Shown here: positions 24,803 through 32,578 of the stretch, piece by piece
Layout: the number at the start of each line of letters is the position of its first letter
Position numbering within the stretch: the stretch's first letter is position 1
DNA from: Lactiplantibacillus plajomi
Lineage (GTDB): Bacteria > Bacillota > Bacilli > Lactobacillales > Lactobacillaceae
Direction: 5' to 3'
Assembly: GCF_005405405.1 (NCBI RefSeq)
Contig: NZ_BJDZ01000002.1
Location: 1-64,000 of the forward strand
Length of the DNA stretch: 64,000 nucleotides
Program-made: the position numbers and the translations under genes
Notes under the pieces: model-generated
Seen by the model: only the letters and a program-made list of their open reading frames with translations
Databases searched by the model: none
What the model was told of the DNA's origin: nothing

Positions 24803-25407
24803 GCTTGCACCCACCATTCTTCAAATTTTTCCATTAAGCGTCGCAACGCCACACCGCGGTGACTAATGGCGTTCTTTTCCGCCGCCGTTAACTCCGCCAA
24901 CGACTTCTGGTAACGGGACGACCAAAACAACGGGTCGTAACCGAAACCGTTAGCTCCGCGCGGCGTTGCCAGGATGCGACCCGGTAACTCACCGTTAACG
25001 ACCAACTTCGCACCGTTAGGCTTCAAAGCAACCAGCGTGGTGTGGAAGGTCGCCGTCCGTTTCTCAGTCGGCACGCCGCCCAAGTTTGCCAGTAACTTGG
25101 CATTATTGGCCGCATCGTTATGGTCACCGGCGTAGCGGGCGGAGTAGACGCCCGGATCACCGTGTAACGCGTCGACCATTAAACCAGAATCGTCCGCAAT
25201 CGCTGGGAGTCCGGTCGCCGTCACCACCGTCTGGACCTTCTTGGTGGCGTTTTCTTCAAAGGTAATGCCGTTTTCCTTGATTTCAGGAATGGCGGGAAAG
25301 TCCGCCAACGTTTTAATCTCAATCTCGTAATCTTTAAGCATCGCCGCAAACTCGCGCGCTTTATTGGGATTATTCGTGGCGATAATCAGGGTATGTGGTT
25401 GCGTCAC
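24799..25407 (-). CDS. rdgB: XTP/dITP diphosphatase (non-canonical purine NTP pyrophosphatase)
   Basis: 202 residues from the GTG at 25407 (AGGAG 9 nt upstream); the ATG at 25416 has its ribosome binding site too close. Signatures: IIATNNPNKAREF, GITFEENATKKV, AIADDSGLMVDAL, GVYSARYAGDH, GANGFGYDPLF and ISHRGVALRRL. It removes ITP/XTP/dITP from the nucleotide pool. Overlaps murI by 38 nt and the phosphodiesterase by 4 nt. Confidence 0.95.
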   Translation of the reverse strand: MTQPHTLIIATNNPNKAREFAAMLKDYEIEIKTLADFPAIPEIKENGITFEENATKKVQTVVTATGLPAIADDSGLMVDALHGDPGVYSARYAGDHNDAANNAKLLANLGGVPTEKRTATFHTTLVALKPNGAKLVVNGELPGRILATPRGANGFGYDPLFWSSRYQKSLAELTAAEKNAISHRGVALRRLMEKFEEWWVQA

Positions 25408-26221
25408 TTGGTTCATCTCCTATCTCAACGTGGGTCACTTTGAAGTCCGGTCGTTCAAGCCAATCCTCGGCAATTGCCGCAAACTGGTCCGGTGAACCGG
25501 TAGTAAAATATTCATCTGGATAACGTTTCGTTGCGCTGGTATTTGCAATTCCCAAGTACGATAAAACCGACGAAACGTCGTTGACCGTCTCGGCCCCCGA
25601 ATCGATCAGCGTTACGTCTGGTCCCATGACGTTCTGGATCAACGGCCGCAACAGCGGGTAATGGGTACAGCCCATCACGAGCGTGTCAACCTGGTGGGTC
25701 TTAAACGGCTGTAACGATTCCGCAACGACCCGCTTCGCCACCGGTGAGTGGTACTCGTTGGACTCGACCAACGGAACGAATTTCGGACAGGCTTCGGAAA
25801 CGACCGTCACCCCCGGTTGTTGGTTGGTGATGGCCTGGTAGTAGGCCCCACTCTTAATGGTGCCAGCCGTCGCAATCACCCCAATCCGGTGACTCGTGGA
25901 CGCTTTAATCGCCGCCCGCGATCCCGGTGCAATCACCCCGATGACCGGAATCGGTAACTTCGCCTTTAAATCGGCTAACGCCGCGGCGGTCGCCGTGTTG
26001 CACGCAATCACCAGCATCTTGATCTTTTTACGCATCAAGAAGTTCGCCATCTGCCACGAAAAGGCGCGTACCTGCTCACCGGGACGCGGGCCGTACGGTA
26101 AGCGGGCCTGGTCGCCAATAAAGTAGACCGTTTCACGTGGCAGCTGCTTTAACGCCTGCTTAACGACCGTTAATCCGCCAACGCCGGAATCCATGAAACC
26201 AATTGCATGTTCATCTGACAT
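25370..26221 (-). CDS. murI: glutamate racemase
   Basis: 283 residues from the ATG at 26221 (GGAG 9 nt upstream). Both catalytic cysteines are present: VIACNTATAA (~75) and VMGCTHYPLL (~186), with the N-terminal FMDSGVGGLTV, YFIGDQARLPYGP and late VTLIDSGAETV. It makes D-glutamate for peptidoglycan. First gene of the murI-rdgB-phosphodiesterase operon. Confidence 0.96.
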   Translation of the reverse strand: MSDEHAIGFMDSGVGGLTVVKQALKQLPRETVYFIGDQARLPYGPRPGEQVRAFSWQMANFLMRKKIKMLVIACNTATAAALADLKAKLPIPVIGVIAPGSRAAIKASTSHRIGVIATAGTIKSGAYYQAITNQQPGVTVVSEACPKFVPLVESNEYHSPVAKRVVAESLQPFKTHQVDTLVMGCTHYPLLRPLIQNVMGPDVTLIDSGAETVNDVSSVLSYLGIANTSATKRYPDEYFTTGSPDQFAAIAEDWLERPDFKVTHVEIGDEPSDATTYPDYRHE

Positions 26222-26421
26222 TTTCAAAATCTCCGTTCACTGAATTCTGAAACTACATTATGTTCTTTTTTGAAAATGATTTCAAGCCAGACCAATTGTC
26301 ACAAATTTGTAAAGTTTCGGTTCATACTTTCAAAAAAGCCCGTTTTTTTTCGCAAACAAGGTATAATATCTATTATACTGTGGTTACAGCGCCACGATTT
26401 TACGCACGGAAAGGACCTATT

Positions 26422-26934
26422 ATGTCAAACGACTTTTATTCTCAATTTGCGGGCAACGCCATTCGAACCTCCGTGTTAAGCGTGGAAGTTCTACGCGACG
26501 CCCTAATTCCCAACCTACTCGGAGATGAAAGTAGTGGAATCCTTTACTGGGCGGGCAAGGACCTCGCCCGTCAATTTCCACTGGGCTCAACGGACGACCT
26601 AGTGACCTTTTTTGAGCAGACCGGCTGGGGCCACCTGGTATTGATTAAGGCCACCGACACCGTTATCACTTACGAACTGACCGGTGAACCGGTCGCCCGC
26701 CGTAGCGCCGCCGTTAAAAAACCGGACTTCATGTTGGAAACCGGCTTTCTCGCTGAACAAGCGGTCCAACGCTTTGGGTGTGTTAGTGAGGCCGAGATTA
26801 CCTTTCAAAACCGGATGCGGCTGCGCATTTCCGTCACGGTCGACCATCAACAACCACTAACCAACGCCGACCCACAGACCCCGATTGAGATTATGCACCC
26901 TGAAAGCGACCCGAACGAGCAACCCGAGGACTAA
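26422..26934 (+). CDS. yslB: YslB family protein (DUF2507)
   Basis: 170 residues from the ATG at 26422 (GGAAAGGA upstream). Matches the YslB/DUF2507 core: NAIRTSVLSVEVLRDALIPNLLG, GILYWAGKDLARQFPL, FFEQTGWGHL, and FLAEQAVQRFGCVSEAEI. V4R/NO-binding-like fold is suspected in this family; no activity is known. In many Firmicutes it lies near murI and sdh genes; here it is divergent from murI. A -10 box TATAAT at 26362-26367 is seen without a good -35. Confidence 0.9.
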   Translation: MSNDFYSQFAGNAIRTSVLSVEVLRDALIPNLLGDESSGILYWAGKDLARQFPLGSTDDLVTFFEQTGWGHLVLIKATDTVITYELTGEPVARRSAAVKKPDFMLETGFLAEQAVQRFGCVSEAEITFQNRMRLRISVTVDHQQPLTNADPQTPIEIMHPESDPNEQPED

Positions 26935-26964
26935 AAAAAGACGACCAATTTGGCCGTCTTTTTT
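26935..26964. terminator. bidirectional terminator between yslB and trxA
   Basis: AAAAAAGACGACC (26935-26947) pairs with GGCCGTCTTTTTT (26952-26964) with one mismatch. A- and T-runs allow use by both convergent genes. Confidence 0.85.
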
Positions 26965-26983
26965 GTAACCCGCAAAGTTTAGT

Positions 26984-27295
26984 TTACAGATATTGATCTA
27001 ATTTTTGTTTGATTTGTTCCTTAGAGTGGTAACCCACGAGCGTGTCAACAACTTCGCCATCCTTTTTAACTAGCAAGGTTGGAATGCTCATGATACCAAA
27101 GTTACTTGCCGTGTCGGGATTAGCATCCACGTCCATTTTGTTAAATGTGACTTGGTCACCCATTTCATCCGCTAGTTGTTCCACAACTGGTGATTGCATC
27201 CGACAAGGACCACACCAAGTTGCCCAAAAGTCCGTTAACGTGACTCCCGTAGCAGTGTCTTTTTCAAAAGTTTTATCCGTAGTTGCTGCGACCAT
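26984..27295 (-). CDS. trxA: thioredoxin
   Basis: 103 residues. Active site WATWCGPCRM (~27-36), cis-Pro region SIPTLLVKKDGE and the C-terminal helix HSKEQIKQKLDQYL. Cytoplasmic disulfide reductase. Preceded by GGGAGG and its own promoter; in lactobacilli it regularly follows mutS2. Confidence 0.96.
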   Translation of the reverse strand: MVAATTDKTFEKDTATGVTLTDFWATWCGPCRMQSPVVEQLADEMGDQVTFNKMDVDANPDTASNFGIMSIPTLLVKKDGEVVDTLVGYHSKEQIKQKLDQYL

Positions 27296-27336
27296 TTAAA
27301 TCGGCCTCCCTAAATAGATATTTGTTACTATTAGTA

Positions 27337-27365
27337 AGTATACGCAGTTACGCTTAATAACACAA
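27337..27365 (-). promoter_or_regulatory. promoter of trxA
   Basis: Minus-strand -35 TTGTGT (27360-27365), 17-bp spacer, -10 TATACT (27337-27342), 42 nt upstream of the ATG. Confidence 0.65.
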
Positions 27366-27392
27366 ATAATTCGTTCACAATTTAATTCCCGA

Positions 27393-29759
27393 TTACTTAA
27401 ATTCAACTTCGGTTGCACCGTTCCCGCCGTGGTTCGGCGCGGCAAAGTGGAACGACTTGACCTGCCGGTTGGTCTTCAAATAGTCGGTGATGCCTTGGCG
27501 TAACGCCCCGGTCCCCTTACCATGCACGATGGTCACGGACGGGTACCCGGCTAATAACGCCGCGTCAATGTAGCGGTCGACCCGGGTCATCGCGTCTTCA
27601 TAGCGCACGCCCCGTAAGTCAAGGTTAGGCGAAACGTGACTCGCATGGGCGCTTTGAACCGTTGCCCGGGCCCGTTTAGGTTCCCCTTCCGGCTTGACTT
27701 TTTCCATGTCGCCCTCGGCAATTTTCATCTTAAGGATGCCAAGTTGTACTTCCCACTGATGGTCCCCCATCTTTTGTACCAGCACGCCGCGTTGGCCGTA
27801 CGACTTCACCAGTACGTCGTCACCTTCGTGGAACGATTGTTGGGCCTTGGCGCGTCGCAGCACCCGGTTCTTCTTGAGCTTCGGCTGCTGTTCGAGCGCG
27901 TTTAGGGCGCCCTTGGCATCGATCAATTCATTTTCCTTAACGCTACTGCGACCGCCAGCTAACTGCTTTTGGCGTAAATCGGCAATGATGGCGTCCGCCT
28001 TAGTCTTGCTCGTTGCAACGATGGCGTTAGCCTCAACCTTGGCGTCTTCCACCAGCTGATCCTTACGTTGCTGGTAAGCGTTAAATTCACTCTTCAACTG
28101 CCGGTGCAGCTTTTCTGAATCCGCTAATTGGTCGTTTAACTGCTGTTGCTCGTCCTCGACCCGCTTACGTTTTGCCACCAAATCGGCAATCATCGCGTTT
28201 AAGTCCTGACTATCACTGTCGGTCAGCGAACGGGCCTGATCCACGATGCTCCGCGGAATTCCTAGCCGTTGGGCAATGTCGAGCGCGTTACTGCGACCAG
28301 GAATACCGACTAGCAACCGGTAAGTCGGCTTCAGGGTTTGTTCATCGAACTCCATGCTAGCGTTGATCGTGTCCGGCCGGTTAAACCCGTAGGCCTTTAA
28401 TTCCGGGTAGTGGGTCGTGGCGACGACCTGGCTTCCCGACGCCCCGATGGCATCCAAGATGGCAATTGCCAGCGCGGCCCCTTCTTGCGGGTCGGTCCCG
28501 GCACCCAGTTCATCGACCAACACGAGGCTACGGTCATCGATGACATTTAAGAAATGCTCGATGTTTTCCATGTGCGAAGAAAAGGTACTTAGGTTTTGTT
28601 CAATCGACTGCTCGTCACCAATATCGGCAAAAATTTCGTCGTAAATCCCAATGCGACTGCCCTCGTCAACCGGAATAAATAACCCCGACTGGCCCATCAG
28701 TTGCAGTAATCCCAAGGTCTTTAAGGTAATCGTCTTCCCACCAGTGTTCGGACCGGTGATGACAATGGCCTGATAGTCGGTGCCCAAACTAATATCGTTG
28801 GCGACCACCTTCTTGGCGTCAATCAACGGGTGGCGTGCCTGCCGCAAATAAACGGCATTGGTCGCCGATAGGCTCGGTTCAGTCGCACGGGTATCGTGGG
28901 CGTAACGGGCCTTGGCGTTAATAAAGTCAAAGTGCCCCAGCAAAGCCGCATTTTGTTTAATTTCTTCCTGGTACGGCGCAATCAAGTTGGACAGTTCAGC
29001 TAAAATCCGCTGTTCTTCCTGTTTTTCAGCAACCTGATTTTGTCGTAAGCGGTCGTTTAACGCCATGACCGCCTGCGGTTCAATGAACAGCGTCTGGCCA
29101 CTGGCACTTTGGTCGTGGACGATACCGCCAAAGCGCGAGCGGTTCTCCGCCTTGACCGGGATCACGTAACGGTCGTTTCGAATCGTAATGATTGGATCAC
29201 TCAAATACTTGGCGTCGCGCCCGCGGGTGTAGTGTTCCATTTTGCCACGGATTTCGGCTTCCGTTCGGGTAATGTTGCCGCGAATGGTGCTCAACTGTGG
29301 TGACGCGTCGTCGGTGATGTGACCGTCGCCTTCAATAGCGGTCGCCAAGCGCTTTGTCACTTCTGGTAACGTCACCAACTGCTGAACTTCGTCAAATAAA
29401 TGGCGAATGTCATTTTCTGGAGCGTCCTCCAATAAGTCGTCAAAGAAACGGGTGATTGCCCGGGTCGTTTTGAGAACCCGACCAACCTGGCCCAGTTCAC
29501 TCCCGTTTAAGGTGGCGCCGATTGCTAAGCGCTTCATGTGCGGCGTAATGTCGGCGAGGCGAGCAATCGGAATACCACCCTTCAGCCGGTAAACTTCCGC
29601 CCCGTCGTTGGTTTCATCTAACGCTAGTTGAATCGCTGCTTGGTCGTTCAACGGCGTCAAAGCGTTTAATTCTTTTTGACCAGCCGCCGACACTAGGTAC
29701 GGTGCCAACTGCTGCTTAATTTGTTGATATTCTAAGGTGTTTAATACTTTAGGATTCAC
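27393..29759 (-). CDS. mutS2: MutS2 family endonuclease / ribosome collision ATPase
   Basis: 788 residues from the GTG at 29759 (GGAGG 8 nt upstream). MutS-type core and ATPase: Walker A ITGPNTGGKT (~330), Walker B LVLVDELGAGTDPQEGAAL, then a coiled coil, a KOW-like part and the C-terminal Smr nuclease domain with NLDLRGVRYEDA and IVHGKGTGALRQG. MutS2 lacks the mismatch-binding domain; it resolves recombination intermediates and, in Bacillus, splits collided ribosomes. Confidence 0.95.
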   Translation of the reverse strand: MNPKVLNTLEYQQIKQQLAPYLVSAAGQKELNALTPLNDQAAIQLALDETNDGAEVYRLKGGIPIARLADITPHMKRLAIGATLNGSELGQVGRVLKTTRAITRFFDDLLEDAPENDIRHLFDEVQQLVTLPEVTKRLATAIEGDGHITDDASPQLSTIRGNITRTEAEIRGKMEHYTRGRDAKYLSDPIITIRNDRYVIPVKAENRSRFGGIVHDQSASGQTLFIEPQAVMALNDRLRQNQVAEKQEEQRILAELSNLIAPYQEEIKQNAALLGHFDFINAKARYAHDTRATEPSLSATNAVYLRQARHPLIDAKKVVANDISLGTDYQAIVITGPNTGGKTITLKTLGLLQLMGQSGLFIPVDEGSRIGIYDEIFADIGDEQSIEQNLSTFSSHMENIEHFLNVIDDRSLVLVDELGAGTDPQEGAALAIAILDAIGASGSQVVATTHYPELKAYGFNRPDTINASMEFDEQTLKPTYRLLVGIPGRSNALDIAQRLGIPRSIVDQARSLTDSDSQDLNAMIADLVAKRKRVEDEQQQLNDQLADSEKLHRQLKSEFNAYQQRKDQLVEDAKVEANAIVATSKTKADAIIADLRQKQLAGGRSSVKENELIDAKGALNALEQQPKLKKNRVLRRAKAQQSFHEGDDVLVKSYGQRGVLVQKMGDHQWEVQLGILKMKIAEGDMEKVKPEGEPKRARATVQSAHASHVSPNLDLRGVRYEDAMTRVDRYIDAALLAGYPSVTIVHGKGTGALRQGITDYLKTNRQVKSFHFAAPNHGGNGATEVEFK

Positions 29760-29820
29760 TAACTTAACCTCCGAAGCTTGAACCTGAATCACGAAGGTTG
29801 CAAAAAAAAAGAGGCTGCAG

Positions 29821-30072
29821 TTACTTGTCAGCATCCTCCGTTTGCATCTTCAATAGTTCTGCTTGTTTATCCACCTGGTCTGAGATCGCGTTGAAGGCGA
29901 GCAACGTCGCCACCTGCTGATCCGAAAGGTTCGGTGCTAATTTTTTTAATTCGTCAATCTGTTCATTCATCATCCGGGTCACCGTTTGCATGTGACGATC
30001 GGATGCCGTACCAATGATGGTGTACGTTTTACCATCGATTTCCGCCTTAAAACGGCGCTTCGTTTCAGTCAT
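29821..30072 (-). CDS. zapA: cell division protein ZapA
   Basis: About 83 residues from the ATG at 30072; AGGAGG lies 10 nt upstream. TTG at 30075 or ATG at 30078 are alternatives. ZapA pattern: RRFKAEIDGKTYTIIGTASDRHMQTVTRMMNEQI followed by a C-terminal coiled coil. It cross-links FtsZ filaments. It is followed by mutS2 after a 61-nt gap with no cvpA gene, which usually lies between them. Confidence 0.9.
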   Translation of the reverse strand: MTETKRRFKAEIDGKTYTIIGTASDRHMQTVTRMMNEQIDELKKLAPNLSDQQVATLLAFNAISDQVDKQAELLKMQTEDADK

Positions 30073-30264
30073 CAACATCCAACCTCCTTTCAGTAACATT
30101 ACATATTTTAGCATGATACGGGCGTTTATGCGAACCTTAGAATTGACCGTTCCGCTAGTCACCGATTGGCGGCGGGAAGGTCGCGCCTACCGTTTGATCA
30201 TTAGCCGTACCAATTCGGTTTGTGAAAACATTATTAATTGTATTGAATCGCGTTGTTTCAGCAA

Positions 30265-30278
30265 AGAAAGCGTTTACA
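30265..30278 (+). promoter_or_regulatory. cre-like CcpA operator over the glpF -35 box
   Basis: AGAAAGCGTTTACA differs from the cre consensus TGNAANCGNNNNCA only at the first base. Its right half is the -35 box itself, a placement expected to give CcpA repression. Confidence 0.75.
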
Positions 30279-30301
30279 TAAGGTAAGTTTTCTGTTATAG
30301 T
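30273..30301 (+). promoter_or_regulatory. promoter of glpF
   Basis: -35 TTTACA (30273-30278), 17-bp spacer, -10 TATAGT (30296-30301), about 46 nt before the ATG. Confidence 0.7.
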
Positions 30302-30346
30302 TCAATTTACCAAGGCTGATTAATACCACGTAAAGGAGGATTTTTC

Positions 30347-31099
30347 ATGACAGGTTCATGGGATGCACGCTACGCAGCGGAATTTTTTGGAACGTTGATC
30401 CTAGTCGTTCTGGGTAACGGGGCTGTCGCCAATGCGTTTCTGAAAAACACGACCGGGAACGATGACCCGGGACTGGCTAACGGGGGCTGGCTACTCGTCG
30501 CTTCCGGTTACGGTTTAGGGGTCATGCTCCCCGCAATGATGTTCGGTTCCATCTCTGGGAACCACTTGAACCCAGCCGTTACGTTGGCGCAGGCCGTTGC
30601 CGGGATTTTCCCCTGGTCACACGTCACCGCTTATTTGATTTGGCAATTTTTAGGGGCAATGGCCGGTCAAATTTTAATCTTAATCGTTTACTGGCCCCAC
30701 TATAAAGAAACGACCGACGCCAACTGCGTTTTAGGGACGTTTGCAACTAGCGACGAAGCTAACAGTCCGTTAAACGGTTTTATTACCGAAACGGTCGGCA
30801 CCGCCGTACTCTTATTCGGTGCCATGGGGCTGTACCGCGGGATGTTTTTCCACCAAAACGTCGATATCGCCAACATCGGGGTCGGTCTACTGATTGCTGC
30901 CATGGTGATCTCCTTAGGGGGACCGACCGGACCAGCACTGAACCCCGCCCGTGATCTCGGCCCGCGGTTAGTTCACGCGCTCCTCCCCGTACCAAATAAG
31001 GGGTCCTCACACTGGGAATACGGCTGGGTACCGGTCGTAGCCCCAATCGTTGGCGGTATTATCGGAATCCTGGTTTACCGCCAGTTCTTCGGCTTATAA
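30347..31099 (+). CDS. glpF: glycerol uptake facilitator (aquaglyceroporin)
   Basis: 250 residues, six membrane segments. Two NPA boxes: GNHLNPAVTLAQ (~68) and GPALNPARDLGPR (~205); the Asp after the second box (NPARD) marks glycerol facilitators rather than strict water channels. It lets glycerol and other small polyols enter. AAAGGAGG precedes the ATG. A cre site on its promoter suggests repression by glucose. No glycerol kinase gene is nearby. Confidence 0.94.
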   Translation: MTGSWDARYAAEFFGTLILVVLGNGAVANAFLKNTTGNDDPGLANGGWLLVASGYGLGVMLPAMMFGSISGNHLNPAVTLAQAVAGIFPWSHVTAYLIWQFLGAMAGQILILIVYWPHYKETTDANCVLGTFATSDEANSPLNGFITETVGTAVLLFGAMGLYRGMFFHQNVDIANIGVGLLIAAMVISLGGPTGPALNPARDLGPRLVHALLPVPNKGSSHWEYGWVPVVAPIVGGIIGILVYRQFFGL

Positions 31100-31208
31100 A
31101 CCATTACCGCGCTTAACGACTCAATTGACGGCAAGAAAATGGCAATTATTATTCGTGGCAGCCTCGGGGGACGTTTACTTAGGTCACCGGCGCGGAAAAG
31201 TGCATAGT

Positions 31209-31256
31209 AAAACGGCGCGTCACATCAACGTTCGTTGGTGTGGCGCGCCGTTCTTT
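31209..31256. terminator. bidirectional terminator between glpF and the DUF1292 gene
   Basis: 20-nt arms (31211-31230 and 31233-31252) pair with two mismatches, with A- and T-rich flanks. The stretch 31100-31208 after glpF holds nothing recognisable. Confidence 0.8.
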
Positions 31257-31266
31257 CGGCAATTAA

Positions 31267-31560
31267 TTACTGCATCCCGCCGTCTTCGGCTAAGAACGTG
31301 TTTAACACTTGTTCGACCATGTCCCACTCTTCGTCGGATTCGATCAGTTGTAATTCCCCGTTATCGCCATCGGCCGGGTCGAAGATGTAGGCTTGAATAT
31401 CAACCTCATCGTCCGCCGCAGCGTCAGCCGGGTACAGTAAGATGTACGAATGTCCAAAATCTTTGGAATCAAACGTAAATAAAATATTAAATAAAGTTTC
31501 GTTACCATCGTCGTCAACTAAGGTAATGACGTCGTTTTCGTTACTTTGGTTTTGGCTCAT
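31267..31560 (-). CDS. DUF1292 domain-containing protein (YrzB-like)
   Basis: 97 residues, strongly acidic. DUF1292 pattern: VITLVDDDGNETLFNILFTF, YILLYPADA, DEVDIQAYIFDP and EWDMVEQVLNTF. No known activity. Last gene of the conserved ireB-ruvX-yrzB operon. Confidence 0.93.
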   Translation of the reverse strand: MSQNQSNENDVITLVDDDGNETLFNILFTFDSKDFGHSYILLYPADAAADDEVDIQAYIFDPADGDNGELQLIESDEEWDMVEQVLNTFLAEDGGMQ

Positions 31561-31572
31561 GTTAGTTCCTCG

Positions 31573-32007
31573 CTATTCTTTTGTGAGTTTGCCGTGACGG
31601 TCAAGGTAGTTTTGTAAGATCAGGCTAGCGGCAAGCTTGTCGATCACCTTTTTACGCTTCTTACGCGACGTATTAGCTTCTTCAACCAGCATCCGTTCGG
31701 CTTCAACAGTCGTCAGACGCTCGTCTTCAAAGTCGACAGGCATCCCGAAACGGGCCGTGAGTAAGTCACCGTAATGCTGAGACGCCTCGGCCCGTGGTCC
31801 CAAGCTATTATTCATGTTCTTGGGTAAGCCGAGCACGAACCCCTGGGTGTCGTGTTCCTTGACTAATTCCGCAATTCGGTCAATTCCAAATTCTTCCTCA
31901 TCTTCGTTGATCCGCACAATTTCAACACTCTGCGCGGTCCAGCCGAAAATATCACTTACGGCAACGCCGACAGTTCTGGAACCGACATCTAACCCCATTA
32001 ACTTCAT
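31573..32007 (-). CDS. ruvX: Holliday junction resolvase RuvX (YqgF family)
   Basis: 144 residues. RNase H-like fold with the catalytic acids at [38 protein letters not shown] and [10 protein letters not shown]. Members act as resolvases or in 16S rRNA 5'-end maturation. The ATG overlaps the ireB stop (ATGA). Confidence 0.94.
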   Translation of the reverse strand: MKLMGLDVGSRTVGVAVSDIFGWTAQSVEIVRINEDEEEFGIDRIAELVKEHDTQGFVLGLPKNMNNSLGPRAEASQHYGDLLTARFGMPVDFEDERLTTVEAERMLVEEANTSRKKRKKVIDKLAASLILQNYLDRHGKLTKE

Positions 32008-32273
32008 GCATTTACATCCTTGTCTGCCTTCAAATATGACTTGACCAGTTCTTCAATAATTTCGTCACGCTGATGCTTACGAATTAAATTCCGAGCGTCG
32101 TTCAAGCGCGGGATATACGCTGGATCACCAGATAGCAAATAACCCACAATCTGGTTAATCGGGTTATAGCCCTTTTCCTGTAACGCTTCATAAACCGTCG
32201 TTAGCGTGTCGTGGACATCCTTAACGCTGTCATTGTCGAAGTCAAAATACATTGTTTTGTCTAATGAACTCAT
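32004..32273 (-). CDS. ireB: IreB family regulatory phosphoprotein
   Basis: 89 residues from the ATG at 32273 (GGAGG 8 nt upstream). Conserved UPF0297 sequence: [41 protein letters not shown] and [10 protein letters not shown]-like ending. In Enterococcus IreB is phosphorylated by the PASTA kinase IreK and lowers cephalosporin resistance. First gene of the ireB-ruvX-DUF1292 operon. Confidence 0.94.
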   Translation of the reverse strand: MSSLDKTMYFDFDNDSVKDVHDTLTTVYEALQEKGYNPINQIVGYLLSGDPAYIPRLNDARNLIRKHQRDEIIEELVKSYLKADKDVNA

Positions 32274-32308
32274 ATAAAGCACCTCCCGCTAGTTTCCGCT
32301 TCTAATCT

Positions 32309-32337
32309 ATTCTACTAAATGCCCATATGAAGTACAA
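32309..32337 (-). promoter_or_regulatory. promoter of the ireB operon
   Basis: Minus-strand -35 TTGTAC (32332-32337), 17-bp spacer, -10 TAGAAT (32309-32314). Confidence 0.65.
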
Positions 32338-32365
32338 TCAATCCATTCTGATGTAACACATTCGT

Positions 32366-32492
32366 AACAAAAAAAGCGTGTGCCAAAAGTCGGTGAGTTG
32401 GTGAGCATTAACGGCAGAGGGCGAATAATTCTGGGCTTGGATTGGTGGACCTACGGGGTTAAGCGGAGCCAACTGACTTTGGGCGCACGTTT
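32366..32492 (-). repeat. isolated long hairpin element with U-run (possible dispersed repeat or ncRNA)
   Basis: Imperfect arms 32373-32401 and 32469-32492 pair over about 20 bases (GTGCGCCCAAAGTCAGTTGG with CCAACTCACCGACTTTTGGC on the minus strand). About 67 nt lie between. The minus strand ends in GCTTTTTTT. It lies after the alaS terminator and before the ireB promoter, so it belongs to neither gene. Confidence 0.5.
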
Positions 32493-32516
32493 CGGCTATC
32501 AATATTCGGAGACACA

Positions 32517-32548
32517 CAAAAGGCTGTGACTAACGTCACAGCCTTTCC
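32517..32548 (-). terminator. terminator after alaS
   Basis: 12-bp perfect stem (32519-32530 with 32535-32546), 4-nt loop, followed on the minus strand by TTTTGTGTG; 33 nt past the stop. Confidence 0.85.
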
Positions 32549-32578
32549 AACACGACTTTACATTAACTGGTTACTAAA

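Noticed and set aside
27636-29592. Several plus-strand ORFs inside mutS2
   Set aside because: They are antisense shadows of a high-GC coding region with no start signals or domains.
30073-30346. Remnant of an rnhC gene upstream of zapA
   Set aside because: No RNase HIII motif can be read in any frame; the stretch fits an intergenic region with the glpF promoter and cre.
31050-31478. Plus-strand 142-residue ORF running from the glpF end over DUF1292
   Set aside because: It crosses the bidirectional terminator and the real gene on the other strand and has no domain.
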